From NCBI GenBank assembly GCA_017540225.1, contig JAFYBM010000231.1:1-51943 (forward strand): a DNA stretch of 51,943 bases. The letters are read 5' to 3'. A program made the translations under genes and the position numbers. Positions 15,970-24,805 of this stretch are shown in pieces (the first letter of the stretch is position 1; each line of letters begins with the position of its first letter). Source of the DNA: Oscillospiraceae bacterium. Its GTDB lineage: Bacteria; Bacillota; Clostridia; Oscillospirales; Ruminococcaceae. The notes below the pieces were generated by a model. That model saw nothing but the letters and a program-made list of their open reading frames with translations, was not told the origin of the DNA and made no database searches.

Positions 15970-16404
15970 TTAAAACGGGCGAGTGGCGTCGAGAACGCCG
16001 GCCTGTGCCCAGATATTCCGTCCGGAGCCGCCGCGGGTGACCTGCTTCACGGAGCGGAGCTGATACTGCTTTCCGTCCGCAGCGCCCATTGCGGCGATTG
16101 CCGCCATAATAACCGCGATGACCTCCTCGTCCTCGCCGGATGCAGCCGGTTTTGCCGGTACTGCGGCTTTCGCCGGCGCAGTTGATTTGGCAGCGGGCTG
16201 CGGTGCCGTCTTTTTCGGAGCTGCGGGCTTGTTTCCGCCTTTTTTGAAGAAAACGCCGGAGCAGCTCAGATAGACAACAAGAATAATCAGCGCAAAGAAA
16301 ACAACCGAAAGTCCGATCAGTGTCATGGATAATATCTCGGTACCGTTGAGCTTCTCCGTGCCGTGCAGAACCTTATCCGCCAGAATGACGGGTGTGCTAT
16401 ACAT
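15970..16404 (-). CDS. OadG-like gamma subunit of a sodium-pumping decarboxylase
   Basis: A 144-residue membrane-anchored subunit that holds the decarboxylase complex together. One helix (about 27-49, SVVFFALIILVVYLSC) is followed by a long Lys/Ala/Pro linker and a conserved tail with EDEEVIAVIMAAIAAMGA and RGGSGRNIWAQAG. I chose the ATG at 16404 because AAGGAGGG lies directly upstream; an in-frame ATG further upstream has no site. The flexible Ala/Pro linker resembles those of biotin-carrier proteins, but there is no MKM biotin motif, so the carrier must be encoded elsewhere. It is the first gene of an oadG-oadB pair. Confidence 0.85.
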   Translation of the reverse strand: MYSTPVILADKVLHGTEKLNGTEILSMTLIGLSVVFFALIILVVYLSCSGVFFKKGGNKPAAPKKTAPQPAAKSTAPAKAAVPAKPAASGEDEEVIAVIMAAIAAMGAADGKQYQLRSVKQVTRGGSGRNIWAQAGVLDATRPF

Positions 16405-16525
16405 GAAGATTCCCTCCTTGATTGTTACATACATATTCATTATACTCTATTTCCGGAAAAAAGGCAAGTGCTTTTTGCAATAAATTCCGGACACAGAAAC
16501 CGTGATTTTTCGTTCATGACGGGGA

Positions 16526-16568
16526 GAAAAAATAATCCGGTCCTCCCGCAGCGGGGATGACCGGATCA
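16526..16568 (-). terminator. Terminator of the dockerin gene
   Basis: On the minus strand, AATGATCCGGTC pairs with GACCGGATTATT around a second short GC stem, followed by a T-run (plus-strand A-run 16526-16531). It starts about 8 bases after the stop codon. The rest of the 16441-16575 gap shows nothing else. Confidence 0.82.
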
Positions 16569-16575
16569 TTTCATG

Positions 16576-18723
16576 TTATGCTTTCAGGGCACGCGGCACG
16601 GTTCTGACGTCCAGAACGGTCAGCAGACCGTCGCCGTCCGCATCGGCGTCTGCGTAGTTGAGGTCAGGGTGCTCGGTATCCGGCAGCTCCGCCAGTACGC
16701 GTGCGATCAGAACCGCATCCGAAACGGTGACATTGCCGTCGCCGTCGAGGTCGCCCGCGGCAGATGCCGCTGCACCCGCGGATTCCAGGGTCAGCGTCAG
16801 CGCACCGTCCGGTGTCATCGAACCCTCCGACATTGTACCTTCTTTCTTGCTGTCTTTGAAGATGATCTCACCTTCACCGGCTGTGATCTTCCAGGTCAGC
16901 TTCGAGCCCTTCTCGTACCAGAACTTTCCGTTGACCGTCTTGAATGCACCGGTATCGTTCGTCACGGAAATCTTCATGCCGCCGGCTGTCTCATAGCAGC
17001 ATTCGTTTTCTCCGACAGCTGCATATTTCAGCGGTACAAGCTGGGTTGACCGCACCTCTACGGTCAGCGGTTCATAGACGGTTGTTTTATCGTAGGTTCT
17101 GGTGTATTCGTCTTCCTGCTTGTAGTTGCGCTCGTAGAGTTCCATATTCCGTCCGTTGTCCAGCAGATAGAAGTTAATTAGCTCATGGCTCACGATCTGA
17201 TAACCGTTTTCTGTCAGCCGCAGCACGACATCACAAGGGCCGCCGAGGAAGTAGCGGCAGGGGCCGTATTCTGTTTGTTCGGTGAAATAATCAAAATATT
17301 CAACCATGCCTTCTTCGACAGTCCAGCCGGCCATGCCGCCCTCGCCCATTGAACTGACTCCGCGCACATAGATCATGTCGCCGTCCTGCCAGTAATTCAG
17401 CATCTTGCCGAACATATCCCAGCCGCCGGCGCCGCCGGCAAACTTAATCATCTGAACAGTACCTGCATCCTTGTCATACTGATAACTCATACCCGGTGTC
17501 TCGCCGGAGCCGTCCTCCAGGAAGAAATCCTTGAGATCGGTGTGATTTGCAAAGATTTCATCGGCATATGCAATGAAATCCGCATAGGGGATCGTGTATG
17601 CCACGCCGATCCGTTTTTCGTTGATATATTCTGTCTTCCAGAGGTTTTCAATGCTGGCTTTCGTATAGAAATGCCTTGCGACCATATCTGCGACAAATCC
17701 GTCATCGGCCGGCTCATCTGCGCTGAAGCAGTTGCTGAATTGATACATTTCGCCAAACAGACTGCTGAGCTCATCAAGCTTGGCTGTTTCTGCATCCCGC
17801 GTATATGTCAGTGTCAGCGTCAGAGGGCCTTCGGAGCTGATTCTGTCACCAGTTACCTCACCGGAGCTTTTGGCGGTTTCATAGGAGAGCGTGAATTCTT
17901 CGGTTGCTTCCGGATTCTTCTTAATCAGCAAATCGCCGGCTTCGGGCTTCCAGATCCTGTCATTGACCATCCGCAGAGACAGCCCATCACCGCTGAGCGT
18001 GACCAGTGTTCCGTAGCTGCCGGAAAGATTGAATTTTCCGTTTCCTACATACTGATCGTTTTCGTTCGGCTCCTGATCTTCGCCGATAAAGGGTACGCCG
18101 AGCGTATCTTTACCCATCAGCGGATTCGGGGTTTTCGTCAGGACAGTAACCGGAACATAGGTCGTGGTCATATAAATGCTGCCGTCCTCATTAAAATCAC
18201 GCACATACAGTTTGTCTCCGACGACATAACGGTCGGACGGCCAGAAATAATCGGGATCGGCGGTTTCATCCGACGCATTGCAGCGCAAAGGCTGGAGGTT
18301 GCCATCCCAATCCTGCTGCAAAATCATTTCATAAGGACGTAAAATCTGATAATAGGTCTGCGATTCCGCATCGTAATTGCAGTAATCGATGTTTTCGGTC
18401 ATCGTTTCATCCGGTGTGCCCTCTGTTTCAAGGCAGGATGTCAGGCTGACGTATAATCCGGAGCCGTCCCAGCTTTCTTTATAATACGCCGCCCAGAGCA
18501 CATAACGCAGCGGCTGATCGGGATTTGCGGCGATATGGCGGTTTGCCTCATCGTGGAACAGCGCATATACCTTCTCCGCAACAGGTGCCGGCAGTCCGGT
18601 CGCCTCGTCGATCTGATTCGCTGCGGGCGGTTTCTCGCTTTCTCCGGCGAATGCGGTCAGCGGTGAGAGCGTGCAGAGCATCGCGCCGCTGAGCAGAATG
18701 CTCAAATACTTTTTGAATCTCAT
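16576..18723 (-). CDS. Secreted dockerin-containing protein of unknown catalytic role
   Basis: A 715-residue exported protein. The signal peptide (MRFKKYLSILLSGAMLCTLS, cleavage near AFAGE) starts at the ATG at 18723, chosen for its RBS AAAAGGAGG; earlier in-frame starts would spoil the signal. The C-terminal 60 residues form a type I dockerin with two calcium loops (DLDGDGNVTVSDAVLIARVL and DADGDGLLTVLDVRTV). The region in between is rich in Tyr, Asp and Thr, with repeated beta-like segments and a stretch resembling bacterial surface proteins; I recognise no glycosidase motif. A dockerin implies docking to a cohesin scaffold, as in cellulosome-forming ruminococci. No scaffoldin is in the window. 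Confidence 0.88.
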   Translation of the reverse strand: MRFKKYLSILLSGAMLCTLSPLTAFAGESEKPPAANQIDEATGLPAPVAEKVYALFHDEANRHIAANPDQPLRYVLWAAYYKESWDGSGLYVSLTSCLETEGTPDETMTENIDYCNYDAESQTYYQILRPYEMILQQDWDGNLQPLRCNASDETADPDYFWPSDRYVVGDKLYVRDFNEDGSIYMTTTYVPVTVLTKTPNPLMGKDTLGVPFIGEDQEPNENDQYVGNGKFNLSGSYGTLVTLSGDGLSLRMVNDRIWKPEAGDLLIKKNPEATEEFTLSYETAKSSGEVTGDRISSEGPLTLTLTYTRDAETAKLDELSSLFGEMYQFSNCFSADEPADDGFVADMVARHFYTKASIENLWKTEYINEKRIGVAYTIPYADFIAYADEIFANHTDLKDFFLEDGSGETPGMSYQYDKDAGTVQMIKFAGGAGGWDMFGKMLNYWQDGDMIYVRGVSSMGEGGMAGWTVEEGMVEYFDYFTEQTEYGPCRYFLGGPCDVVLRLTENGYQIVSHELINFYLLDNGRNMELYERNYKQEDEYTRTYDKTTVYEPLTVEVRSTQLVPLKYAAVGENECCYETAGGMKISVTNDTGAFKTVNGKFWYEKGSKLTWKITAGEGEIIFKDSKKEGTMSEGSMTPDGALTLTLESAGAAASAAGDLDGDGNVTVSDAVLIARVLAELPDTEHPDLNYADADADGDGLLTVLDVRTVPRALKA

Positions 18724-18744
18724 AAAAGGCCTCCTTTTAATACA

Positions 18745-18775
18745 CGGAAAGAGCCCGTCATCAAGGCTCTTTCCG
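18745..18775 (-). terminator. Hairpin after the EF-G-like gene
   Basis: CGGAAAGAGCC pairs with GGCTCTTTCCG (18745-18755 with 18765-18775) in the short space between the EF-G-like stop and the dockerin RBS. The T-run after it is poor, so it may only weaken read-through. Confidence 0.55.
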
Positions 18776-18781
18776 AAATGC

Positions 18782-20872
18782 TTATTCTTCTTCGTCATCC
18801 TTTTTGACGCTTGCAACAACCTCATCGAGCAGGTTTGCCGGCAGCGGCTCATAGCGCAGGAATTCAAACGTGAATTCGCCCATGCCCTTTGCAACCTGAC
18901 GCAGATACATTGTGAAGTCATGCATCTCGCGCACCGGAACCTCCGCCTGAATGACGGTAATGCCGTCACCGGCCGGCTCCATGCCGAGCACACGGCCGCG
19001 GCGCTTGTTCAGATCGCCCATGATGTCGCCGGTCTTCGCATCCGGAATGGATACGCTCAGCGCACCGATCGGCTCCAGCATGATCGGATTCGCCTGCTTC
19101 ATGCCTTCCTTGAAAGCGAGCTGTGCAGCGGTCTTGAAGGCCATTTCAGAGGAATCGACAGGATGATAGGAACCGTCGATCAGTGTTGCCTTGATGCCGA
19201 CAACAGGGCAGCCTGCCAGAACGCCCTTCTTGACGCTCTCCTGCAAGCTTTTTTCGATTGCAGGGAAAAAGTTTTTCGGAACGGAACCGCCGAAGATCTT
19301 TTCCTCAAAGACGAGGGTATCGCTGTCGGTCGGCTCAAATTCGATCCACACATCACCGAACTGGCCGTGGCCGCCGGACTGCTTCTTATGGCGTCCCTGC
19401 ACCTTGTCGGTCTTCTTGCGGATGGTCTCACGGTAAGCGATCTTCGGTTCTTCAAGAACAATATCCACGCCGAATTTGCTCTTCATCTTTGCCTTGACGA
19501 CATCCAGATGCTGGTCACCGAGACCTGCAAGGATCTGCTCCTTTGTTGTGGTATCAAGTCCGAAGCTGAGTGCCTGATCCTCCTCAAGCAGTCTCTGGAG
19601 ACCGCCGGAAATCTTTGCCTCATCGCCCTGCTTGCTGGCCTTGACCGCCATACGGTATGTCGGGTGCGGATATTCAACCTTTTCATAGGCAATCACGCGA
19701 TCCGGATCACAAAGCGTGTCGCCGGTATTTGCGGAAATCTTGGTTGCGATAACAATATCACCGGCAACCGCAGAGGCAACCTCTGTCTGCTTTTTGCCCA
19801 GCATGGTATAGAGCTTGCCGACGCGCTCGGAGCTGCCGGTTGTCGCATTGACTAGATCCTTATCCGGCGTCAGCGTACCGGTGATGACCTTGATGAAGCT
19901 CATCTTGCCGACGAACGGGTCAGCGACCGTGCGGAATACGAATGCGGAAAGCGGTGCGGAAGCATCGACCTTGACCTCGATCTCCTTGCCGTCCTTACCG
20001 GTTGCCTTGCGTGCGCCTGCCGCAGAGGGATCCGGCATATACTTGAGGAACTCAAGCAGCAGATCGCAGCCGGCAGGATTGGTGCAGGAAACAGTGAACA
20101 CCGGCATTGCACGGCCGGTACGCATTGCCTCGTGAATACCGTGGCTGATCTCCTCCTGCGTGAAAGCCTCGCCCTCGAAGAATTTTTCCATCAGCTCATC
20201 GCTGGTCTCTGCAACGGCCTCACTGAGTCCGTCCATGAGGGAATCCGCGGTAACGCCTTCTTTATCATTGAGCACGATGCCGGAAGCATCTGCTGCAACG
20301 GAAACGCCCTTTTTATCATAGGTATAGGACTTCATTCTGCCGAGGTGAACAAGAGATTTGAACTGATTGTTTGCGATCTCCGGAACAATAACCGGGCAGA
20401 CGGAAGCGCCGAAATTCTCTTTCAGGGAATTGAGCACCGAATAGAAATCCTGATTCGGATCGTCGATCTTTGTCACAACAAAGAGGATATGCTTTCCGAG
20501 CTTCTTTGCAGCCTGAAATGCCTTGATTGTACCGACATGGACACCGGACTTTGCAGATACGCAGATAATAACGGTATCGCCTGCGAAAAGGCCCTCATTG
20601 GTCGCAGCAGCAAAGTCGATCAGACCCGGCGCATCCAGCAGATTGATCTTGAAATCGCTGTATTCAAAGCTGGCAAGTGAAAGATTGATTGAATACTTGC
20701 GCTTGATCTCCTCCGGATCAAAGTCGCAGACGGTATTGCCGTCAACGGCCTTTCCCATGCGGTCGAGGATGCCGGCGCGGTAGAGCAGTGCTTCTGCCAG
20801 AGCAGTTTTTCCGCAGCCGCTGTGGCCGGTGAGTACGATGTTTTTGATTTTCGAGGTATCCAGGTTTTTCAT
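18782..20872 (-). CDS. EF-G-like translational GTPase (EF-G2 type paralogue)
   Basis: A 696-residue protein with all EF-G domains. The P-loop is GHSGCGKT and G3 is DAPG, as in the EF-G-like subfamily rather than classical EF-G. The G4 motif reads TKID instead of the usual NKxD. The switch-I region (RKYSINLSLA) also differs from the ERGITI-type of true EF-G. The C-terminal EF-G domains IV-V are present (GHGQFGDVWIEFEP, GRVLGMEP) and the tail is acidic (KKDDEEE). The RBS TAAGGAGAG and a good promoter lie upstream. Its role is unproven: it may act in ribosome recycling, rescue or stress rather than routine translocation. Confidence 0.9.
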   Translation of the reverse strand: MKNLDTSKIKNIVLTGHSGCGKTALAEALLYRAGILDRMGKAVDGNTVCDFDPEEIKRKYSINLSLASFEYSDFKINLLDAPGLIDFAAATNEGLFAGDTVIICVSAKSGVHVGTIKAFQAAKKLGKHILFVVTKIDDPNQDFYSVLNSLKENFGASVCPVIVPEIANNQFKSLVHLGRMKSYTYDKKGVSVAADASGIVLNDKEGVTADSLMDGLSEAVAETSDELMEKFFEGEAFTQEEISHGIHEAMRTGRAMPVFTVSCTNPAGCDLLLEFLKYMPDPSAAGARKATGKDGKEIEVKVDASAPLSAFVFRTVADPFVGKMSFIKVITGTLTPDKDLVNATTGSSERVGKLYTMLGKKQTEVASAVAGDIVIATKISANTGDTLCDPDRVIAYEKVEYPHPTYRMAVKASKQGDEAKISGGLQRLLEEDQALSFGLDTTTKEQILAGLGDQHLDVVKAKMKSKFGVDIVLEEPKIAYRETIRKKTDKVQGRHKKQSGGHGQFGDVWIEFEPTDSDTLVFEEKIFGGSVPKNFFPAIEKSLQESVKKGVLAGCPVVGIKATLIDGSYHPVDSSEMAFKTAAQLAFKEGMKQANPIMLEPIGALSVSIPDAKTGDIMGDLNKRRGRVLGMEPAGDGITVIQAEVPVREMHDFTMYLRQVAKGMGEFTFEFLRYEPLPANLLDEVVASVKKDDEEE

Positions 20873-20989
20873 GTGTGAAACTCTCCTTACTGCCGCGTGC
20901 GCGATGGAGTACTAATCCGATCAAAAATTTCGGAAGCGCGTTCTTTTTCTGTGAGCACGGCACTCTGCGCAAACGTATTTAACATTCTT

Positions 20990-21018
20990 ATTATACCATG
21001 TGTGAAAAAACCTTTCAA
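20990..21018 (-). promoter_or_regulatory. Promoter TTGAAA-17-TATAAT for the EF-G-like gene
   Basis: On the minus strand, TTGAAA (21018-21013), a 17-bp spacer and TATAAT (20995-20990), about 115 bp before the ATG. This leaves an untranslated leader of roughly 110 bases. Confidence 0.78.
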
Positions 21019-21289
21019 GTGTGAATTTCATTTTCTACGTTTTCACGAAAAACAGCCATGTGATTTGTGCATTATAACAACATTTTCCAGCCGGCATCCC
21101 GCTTATTTTTGATAGATAGACTATCAGGCGATGGTGAAAAGCCGTCCCGATCGGGAGCGCTGAAAACTGTGCAGCCGGCTTCAAATATACAGGCAGAGCA
21201 AAACGGCCGGCGGTGCTGCCGCCGGATGCACGGTCTTTTTCGGGAACAGGCTTTGTGCGGCAGAAATAAGACGAAATCCCTTCTTGCCC
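21019..21289. other. Non-coding spacer with several dyads between divergent genes
   Basis: No convincing gene in either strand. Dyads seen: TGATAG/CTATCA around 21110-21126, CCCGATCGGG at 21146-21155, and CCGGCGG-TGCTG-CCGCCGG at 21207-21225, with TCTTTTTC ten bases on. These could belong to a small RNA or to terminators, but I cannot assign a known class and see no clear extra promoter. Confidence 0.5.
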
Positions 21290-21319
21290 TTGACGAATCC
21301 CATCTTGATGTGCTATAAT
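21290..21319 (+). promoter_or_regulatory. Promoter TTGACG-18-TATAAT for the pyrF operon
   Basis: TTGACG (21290-21295) and TATAAT (21314-21319), about 65 bp before the pyrF start. The leader is short and I see no PyrR-type attenuator hairpin in it. Confidence 0.78.
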
Positions 21320-21384
21320 ATGATTGCATACTATGGGTCTGTATGCCTTGTAAGACCAACTATATAAAAAAGGGGATACAAATT

Positions 21385-22308
21385 ATGTCTTTCGATCGTC
21401 TGATTTCCAAAATCATCAGTATGAAAAACCCGACCGTAGCCGGCCTTGATCCGAAGCTCGATTATGTTCCTGCGTTCATTCGCAAGGGCTTCCTTGAGGA
21501 GGACGGCGAAACCCTCAAGGCCGCTGCCAAAGCGATTTATCGCTATAACCAGCTCCTGATTGACGCGCTCTGCGACATCGTGCCGGCCGTCAAACTGCAG
21601 GCCGCTTATTATGAAATGTACGGGCATCACGGCGTCAAAACAATGGAGCGTACCATCCGCTATGCAAAGCTCAAGGGAATGTATGTCATCACTGACGGCA
21701 AGCGCAATGACATCGGTGCAACAATGGAAGCCTATACCGCTGCGCATCTCGGTTCCGTCAGGATCGGCGAGTGCGAATATGAACCGTTCGGCGCGGATGC
21801 ACTGACTGTCAACGGCTATCTCGGTACAGACGGCATTTCCCCGCTTCTCGGTGTTTGCAAAGAGCGTGAAAAAGGCATTTTCGTCCTCTGCAAGACCTCC
21901 AATCCCTCCTCCGGCGAATTTCAGGATCTTCTGATCGACGGCGTGCCGCTCTATGCGCACATGGGCGATCAGTGCGAGAAATGGGGCGAGGAGACACGCG
22001 GTACTTACGGCTACAGCGGCGTCGGCGCGGTCGTCGGCGCAACCTATCCGGAGCAGCTCACGGAGCTTCGCAAGCGTCTGCCGCATACAATGTTCCTCGT
22101 GCCGGGCTACGGCGCACAGGGCGGCGGCGCAGCAGGCATTGCCGGTGCATTTGACGAAAACGGTCTCGGCGCGATTGTCAACAGCTCCCGTGCGATCATG
22201 TGCGCCTATAAAAAAGAGGGCTGCGATGAGCGCGATTTCGCTGAGGCTGCCCGCAGAGAGGCCGTCCGCATGAGAGAGGATCTGACCTCGTATATCAGCA
22301 TCGGATGA
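21385..22308 (+). CDS. pyrF: Orotidine 5'-phosphate decarboxylase
   Basis: Last step of UMP synthesis: OMP to UMP. It is the long bacterial form (307 residues), with substrate motif TVAGLDPK near the start and the catalytic block DGKRNDIG. The late phosphate-binding region LVPGYGAQGGG is present. The ATG at 21385 has RBS AAAAAGGGG upstream; a further in-frame ATG at 21343 has none. It is the first gene of an operon continuing through a Nudix-like protein, pyrK and pyrD, with ATGA overlap to the next gene. Confidence 0.95.
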   Translation: MSFDRLISKIISMKNPTVAGLDPKLDYVPAFIRKGFLEEDGETLKAAAKAIYRYNQLLIDALCDIVPAVKLQAAYYEMYGHHGVKTMERTIRYAKLKGMYVITDGKRNDIGATMEAYTAAHLGSVRIGECEYEPFGADALTVNGYLGTDGISPLLGVCKEREKGIFVLCKTSNPSSGEFQDLLIDGVPLYAHMGDQCEKWGEETRGTYGYSGVGAVVGATYPEQLTELRKRLPHTMFLVPGYGAQGGGAAGIAGAFDENGLGAIVNSSRAIMCAYKKEGCDERDFAEAARREAVRMREDLTSYISIG

Positions 22309-23081
22309 CGGACACATCCCAGCCGCAGAGCTGCCATGTTCATGCGGTAATCCGGCAAAGCGGAAAGATCCTCATGCTTTACAGCGGGAAATACGGCTAT
22401 TATAAATTCCCGCACGGACAGACGGAAACCGGCGAAACACCGGAGCAGGCGCTCTGCCGCATTGTCTCTGCTCAGACAGGGCTTTCCGTTCTGCCCGAAA
22501 GCATCCGTCCCTGCTGCAATGTGATGTATCATCCCGAAGACAGCGGAACACAGGCGCATTTCTATTACGGCTGCAAGGTCAGCGGCACGCATTCCGCTGC
22601 GGCACCGGACGGAGAAGGCCGCTTTCTGCTGAAAGAGATCTCCCGCAGACAGGCGCTGACGGCAAACAAAACGGAGGATCACGGGATTCTGGCGGAGGAT
22701 GCACGGTTTCAGGCAATGCTGAACCGCGAAAACCTTGTTCTGCATTCTCTGCGGATATTTACGCCGCTGATGCTCAGCATTTTTGCCGTGATCGGTTCGC
22801 TGCTGATTCCGGTGATCGGCGGGCTTTCTTGCCTGATTTTCGGCTTTCACAGTCCCACGGACGGCGGATATGTATACGGCATGGATGCCTTTGAAGTCGG
22901 ACTGATTCTGGGGATCTTTCCGGCCGGACCTGCTCTGGCCGTCAGCATTACGGCGCTGCTGCTGAGTCTGCGGGATAAACGCAGGGGCAGCCGGAAAAAG
23001 AATGCATATGTTCTGCCGCTGATCGCGCTTGCCCTCCTGCTGCTCTATGCAATGGCTGCGGCCGGATTCGGCAACAGATGA
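22305..23081 (+). CDS. Nudix-like domain with degenerate catalytic box, fused to membrane helices
   Basis: A 258-residue protein. Residues about 8-120 form a Nudix-type fold (VHAVIRQSGKILMLYSGKYGYYKFPHGQTETGE). The Nudix box aligns as G38, E44, R52, then Ile53, Ala56 and Gln57 where catalytic Glu residues belong, then Gly59-Leu60. The metal-binding REUxEE core is therefore lost and pyrophosphatase activity is unlikely. The C-terminal part (about 145-258) has three strong membrane helices and a basic loop (RDKRRGSRKK). It sits between pyrF and pyrK, overlapping pyrF by 4 bp. A nucleotide-sensing membrane protein is a possible role; this is inference. Confidence 0.8.
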   Translation: MTDTSQPQSCHVHAVIRQSGKILMLYSGKYGYYKFPHGQTETGETPEQALCRIVSAQTGLSVLPESIRPCCNVMYHPEDSGTQAHFYYGCKVSGTHSAAAPDGEGRFLLKEISRRQALTANKTEDHGILAEDARFQAMLNRENLVLHSLRIFTPLMLSIFAVIGSLLIPVIGGLSCLIFGFHSPTDGGYVYGMDAFEVGLILGIFPAGPALAVSITALLLSLRDKRRGSRKKNAYVLPLIALALLLLYAMAAAGFGNR

Positions 23082-23105
23082 AAATACAAATAATGGTGAT
23101 GTATC

Positions 23106-23894
23106 ATGAAACAAGACAAATATACCGAAAAACTGACATACCGTATCCGCGCGATGGAGCAGCTCACGGCGGCTGCATGGAGCATGGTGATCGAATGTCC
23201 GGAAGCCGCTGCAAAAGCACAGCCCGGACAGTTTGTGAACATCCTGCCGGACGGGGCATTCACCCTGCGCCGCCCGATCTCGATCTGCGGCATTGACAAA
23301 AAGCAGGGCACACTGCGCATTGTCTTTGAGGTGCGCGGCAAGGGCACAAAGGCGCTCTCGGAGCTGCGCGCCGGCGATACCGTCAATATGCTTGCACCGC
23401 TCGGTCACGGCTTTACGCTGCCCGCGCCGGATTCGCGTGTGATTCTGGTCGGCGGCGGCATCGGCACACCGCCCATGCTCCCGCTTGCAGAATATTTCGG
23501 TAAAAATGCCGTTGTGATCTCCGGTTTCCGCAATCGGGATGCCGTGATTTTGCAGGATGATTTCGCTGCTGCCGGTGCAAAGACGATTCTCTGCACCGAT
23601 GACGGCTCTGCCGGCAGATTCGGCCTTGTAACGCTGCCGCTGGAGGAGGAGATCAAGGCGGAAAAACCTGCGCTGATCTGTGCCTGCGGCCCGCTTCCGA
23701 TGCTCAGAGCGACGGCGGCGCTTGCCGAGGCATATGAGATTCCGTGTCAGGTTTCACTGGAGGAGCGTATGGGCTGCGGCATCGGTGCGTGTCTGGTCTG
23801 CGCCTGCCGCACCAAGGACGCAAACGGCGATGAGCAGTACACCCATGTCTGCAAAAACGGTCCGGTGTTCAATGCGAAAGAGGTGATCTGGTAA
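23106..23894 (+). CDS. pyrK: Dihydroorotate dehydrogenase electron transfer subunit
   Basis: FAD and [2Fe-2S] subunit that links class 1B dihydroorotate dehydrogenase to NAD+. The 262 residues show an FAD-binding barrel (RRPISICGID), a nucleotide-binding domain (ILVGGGIGTPPMLPLA) and the C-terminal cluster motif ERMGCGIGACLVCAC...HVCKNGPVF with four cysteines. The RBS is weak (GGTGAT), suggesting translational coupling to the upstream gene. It overlaps pyrD by one base (TAATG). Confidence 0.94.
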   Translation: MKQDKYTEKLTYRIRAMEQLTAAAWSMVIECPEAAAKAQPGQFVNILPDGAFTLRRPISICGIDKKQGTLRIVFEVRGKGTKALSELRAGDTVNMLAPLGHGFTLPAPDSRVILVGGGIGTPPMLPLAEYFGKNAVVISGFRNRDAVILQDDFAAAGAKTILCTDDGSAGRFGLVTLPLEEEIKAEKPALICACGPLPMLRATAALAEAYEIPCQVSLEERMGCGIGACLVCACRTKDANGDEQYTHVCKNGPVFNAKEVIW

Positions 23895-24805
23895 TGGCTG
23901 ATCTGTCTGTCAAAATCTGCGGCATTCCGTTCAAGAATCCGGTCATTCCGGCATCCGGCGTGTTCGGCTACGGCCGCGAATATGAGCAATATTACGATCT
24001 GTCGCGGCTCGGCGGCATTTCCACAAAGGGTACGACCGGCACAAAGCGTACCGGCAATCTGCCGCCGCGTGTCGCGGAAACACCGATGGGAATGCTCAAT
24101 TCGGTCGGCTTGCAGAATCCCGGCATTGATGCGTTTATCGCAAATGAGCTGCCGCATCTGCTTGCCTGTGATACGGTGATCCTCGCAAATATCGCCGGCT
24201 CGACACCCGAGGAATGCGCGGAGGTCGCGGCAAAGCTCGACAAGACCGATGTCCACATGATCGAGCTGAATATTTCCTGCCCGAATGTCCGGCAGGGCGG
24301 CGCCGCGTTCGGAACCTCCTGCACGGCGGCAGCGCAGGTGACAAAGGCAGTCCGTGCGGCAACGAAAAAGCCGCTCTGCGTCAAGCTCTCCCCGAATGTC
24401 ACAAGCATTGCTGAAATAGCAAAGGCCGTGGAGTCCGAGGGCGCAGATGCGATCTCACTGATCAACACGCTGCTCGGAATGCGCATTGATCTGCGCACCA
24501 GACGGCCGATCCTGCATAACAATATGGGCGGATTTTCCGGTCCGGCGATCTTTCCGGTTGCGGTGCGGATGGTCTGGCAGGCCGCAAACGCTGTGAAGCT
24601 GCCAATCATCGGCATGGGCGGCATTTCGTCCGGCGAGGACGCCGCAGAAATGATGATGGCAGGTGCATCGGCGGTGCAGGTCGGCACCGCGATTGTGCAG
24701 GATCCTTACGCGCCGCTGCGCATCATTGACGAGCTGAATGACTGGCTCGATAAGAACGGCGTCGATTCCGCTGCCGAGCTGACAGGAAGCGTGAAGCCGT
24801 GGTAA
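23894..24805 (+). CDS. pyrD: Dihydroorotate dehydrogenase B, catalytic subunit
   Basis: FMN enzyme that oxidises dihydroorotate to orotate, passing electrons to PyrK. It has the usual 303 residues and the class 1B signatures PASGVFGYG, LNISCPN (catalytic-base Cys), SLINTLLGMRID and GMGGISSGEDA. It follows pyrK directly and its end overlaps the GTG start of the phosphatase gene by 7 bp. pyrC and pyrE are not in the window; pyrB lies 5 kb downstream. Confidence 0.95.
   Translation: MADLSVKICGIPFKNPVIPASGVFGYGREYEQYYDLSRLGGISTKGTTGTKRTGNLPPRVAETPMGMLNSVGLQNPGIDAFIANELPHLLACDTVILANIAGSTPEECAEVAAKLDKTDVHMIELNISCPNVRQGGAAFGTSCTAAAQVTKAVRAATKKPLCVKLSPNVTSIAEIAKAVESEGADAISLINTLLGMRIDLRTRRPILHNNMGGFSGPAIFPVAVRMVWQAANAVKLPIIGMGGISSGEDAAEMMMAGASAVQVGTAIVQDPYAPLRIIDELNDWLDKNGVDSAAELTGSVKPW

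Noticed and set aside
21343..21384. Longer N-terminus for PyrF from ATG 21343
   Set aside because: No RBS precedes it, while AAAAAGGGG fits the ATG at 21385, which also matches the family start.
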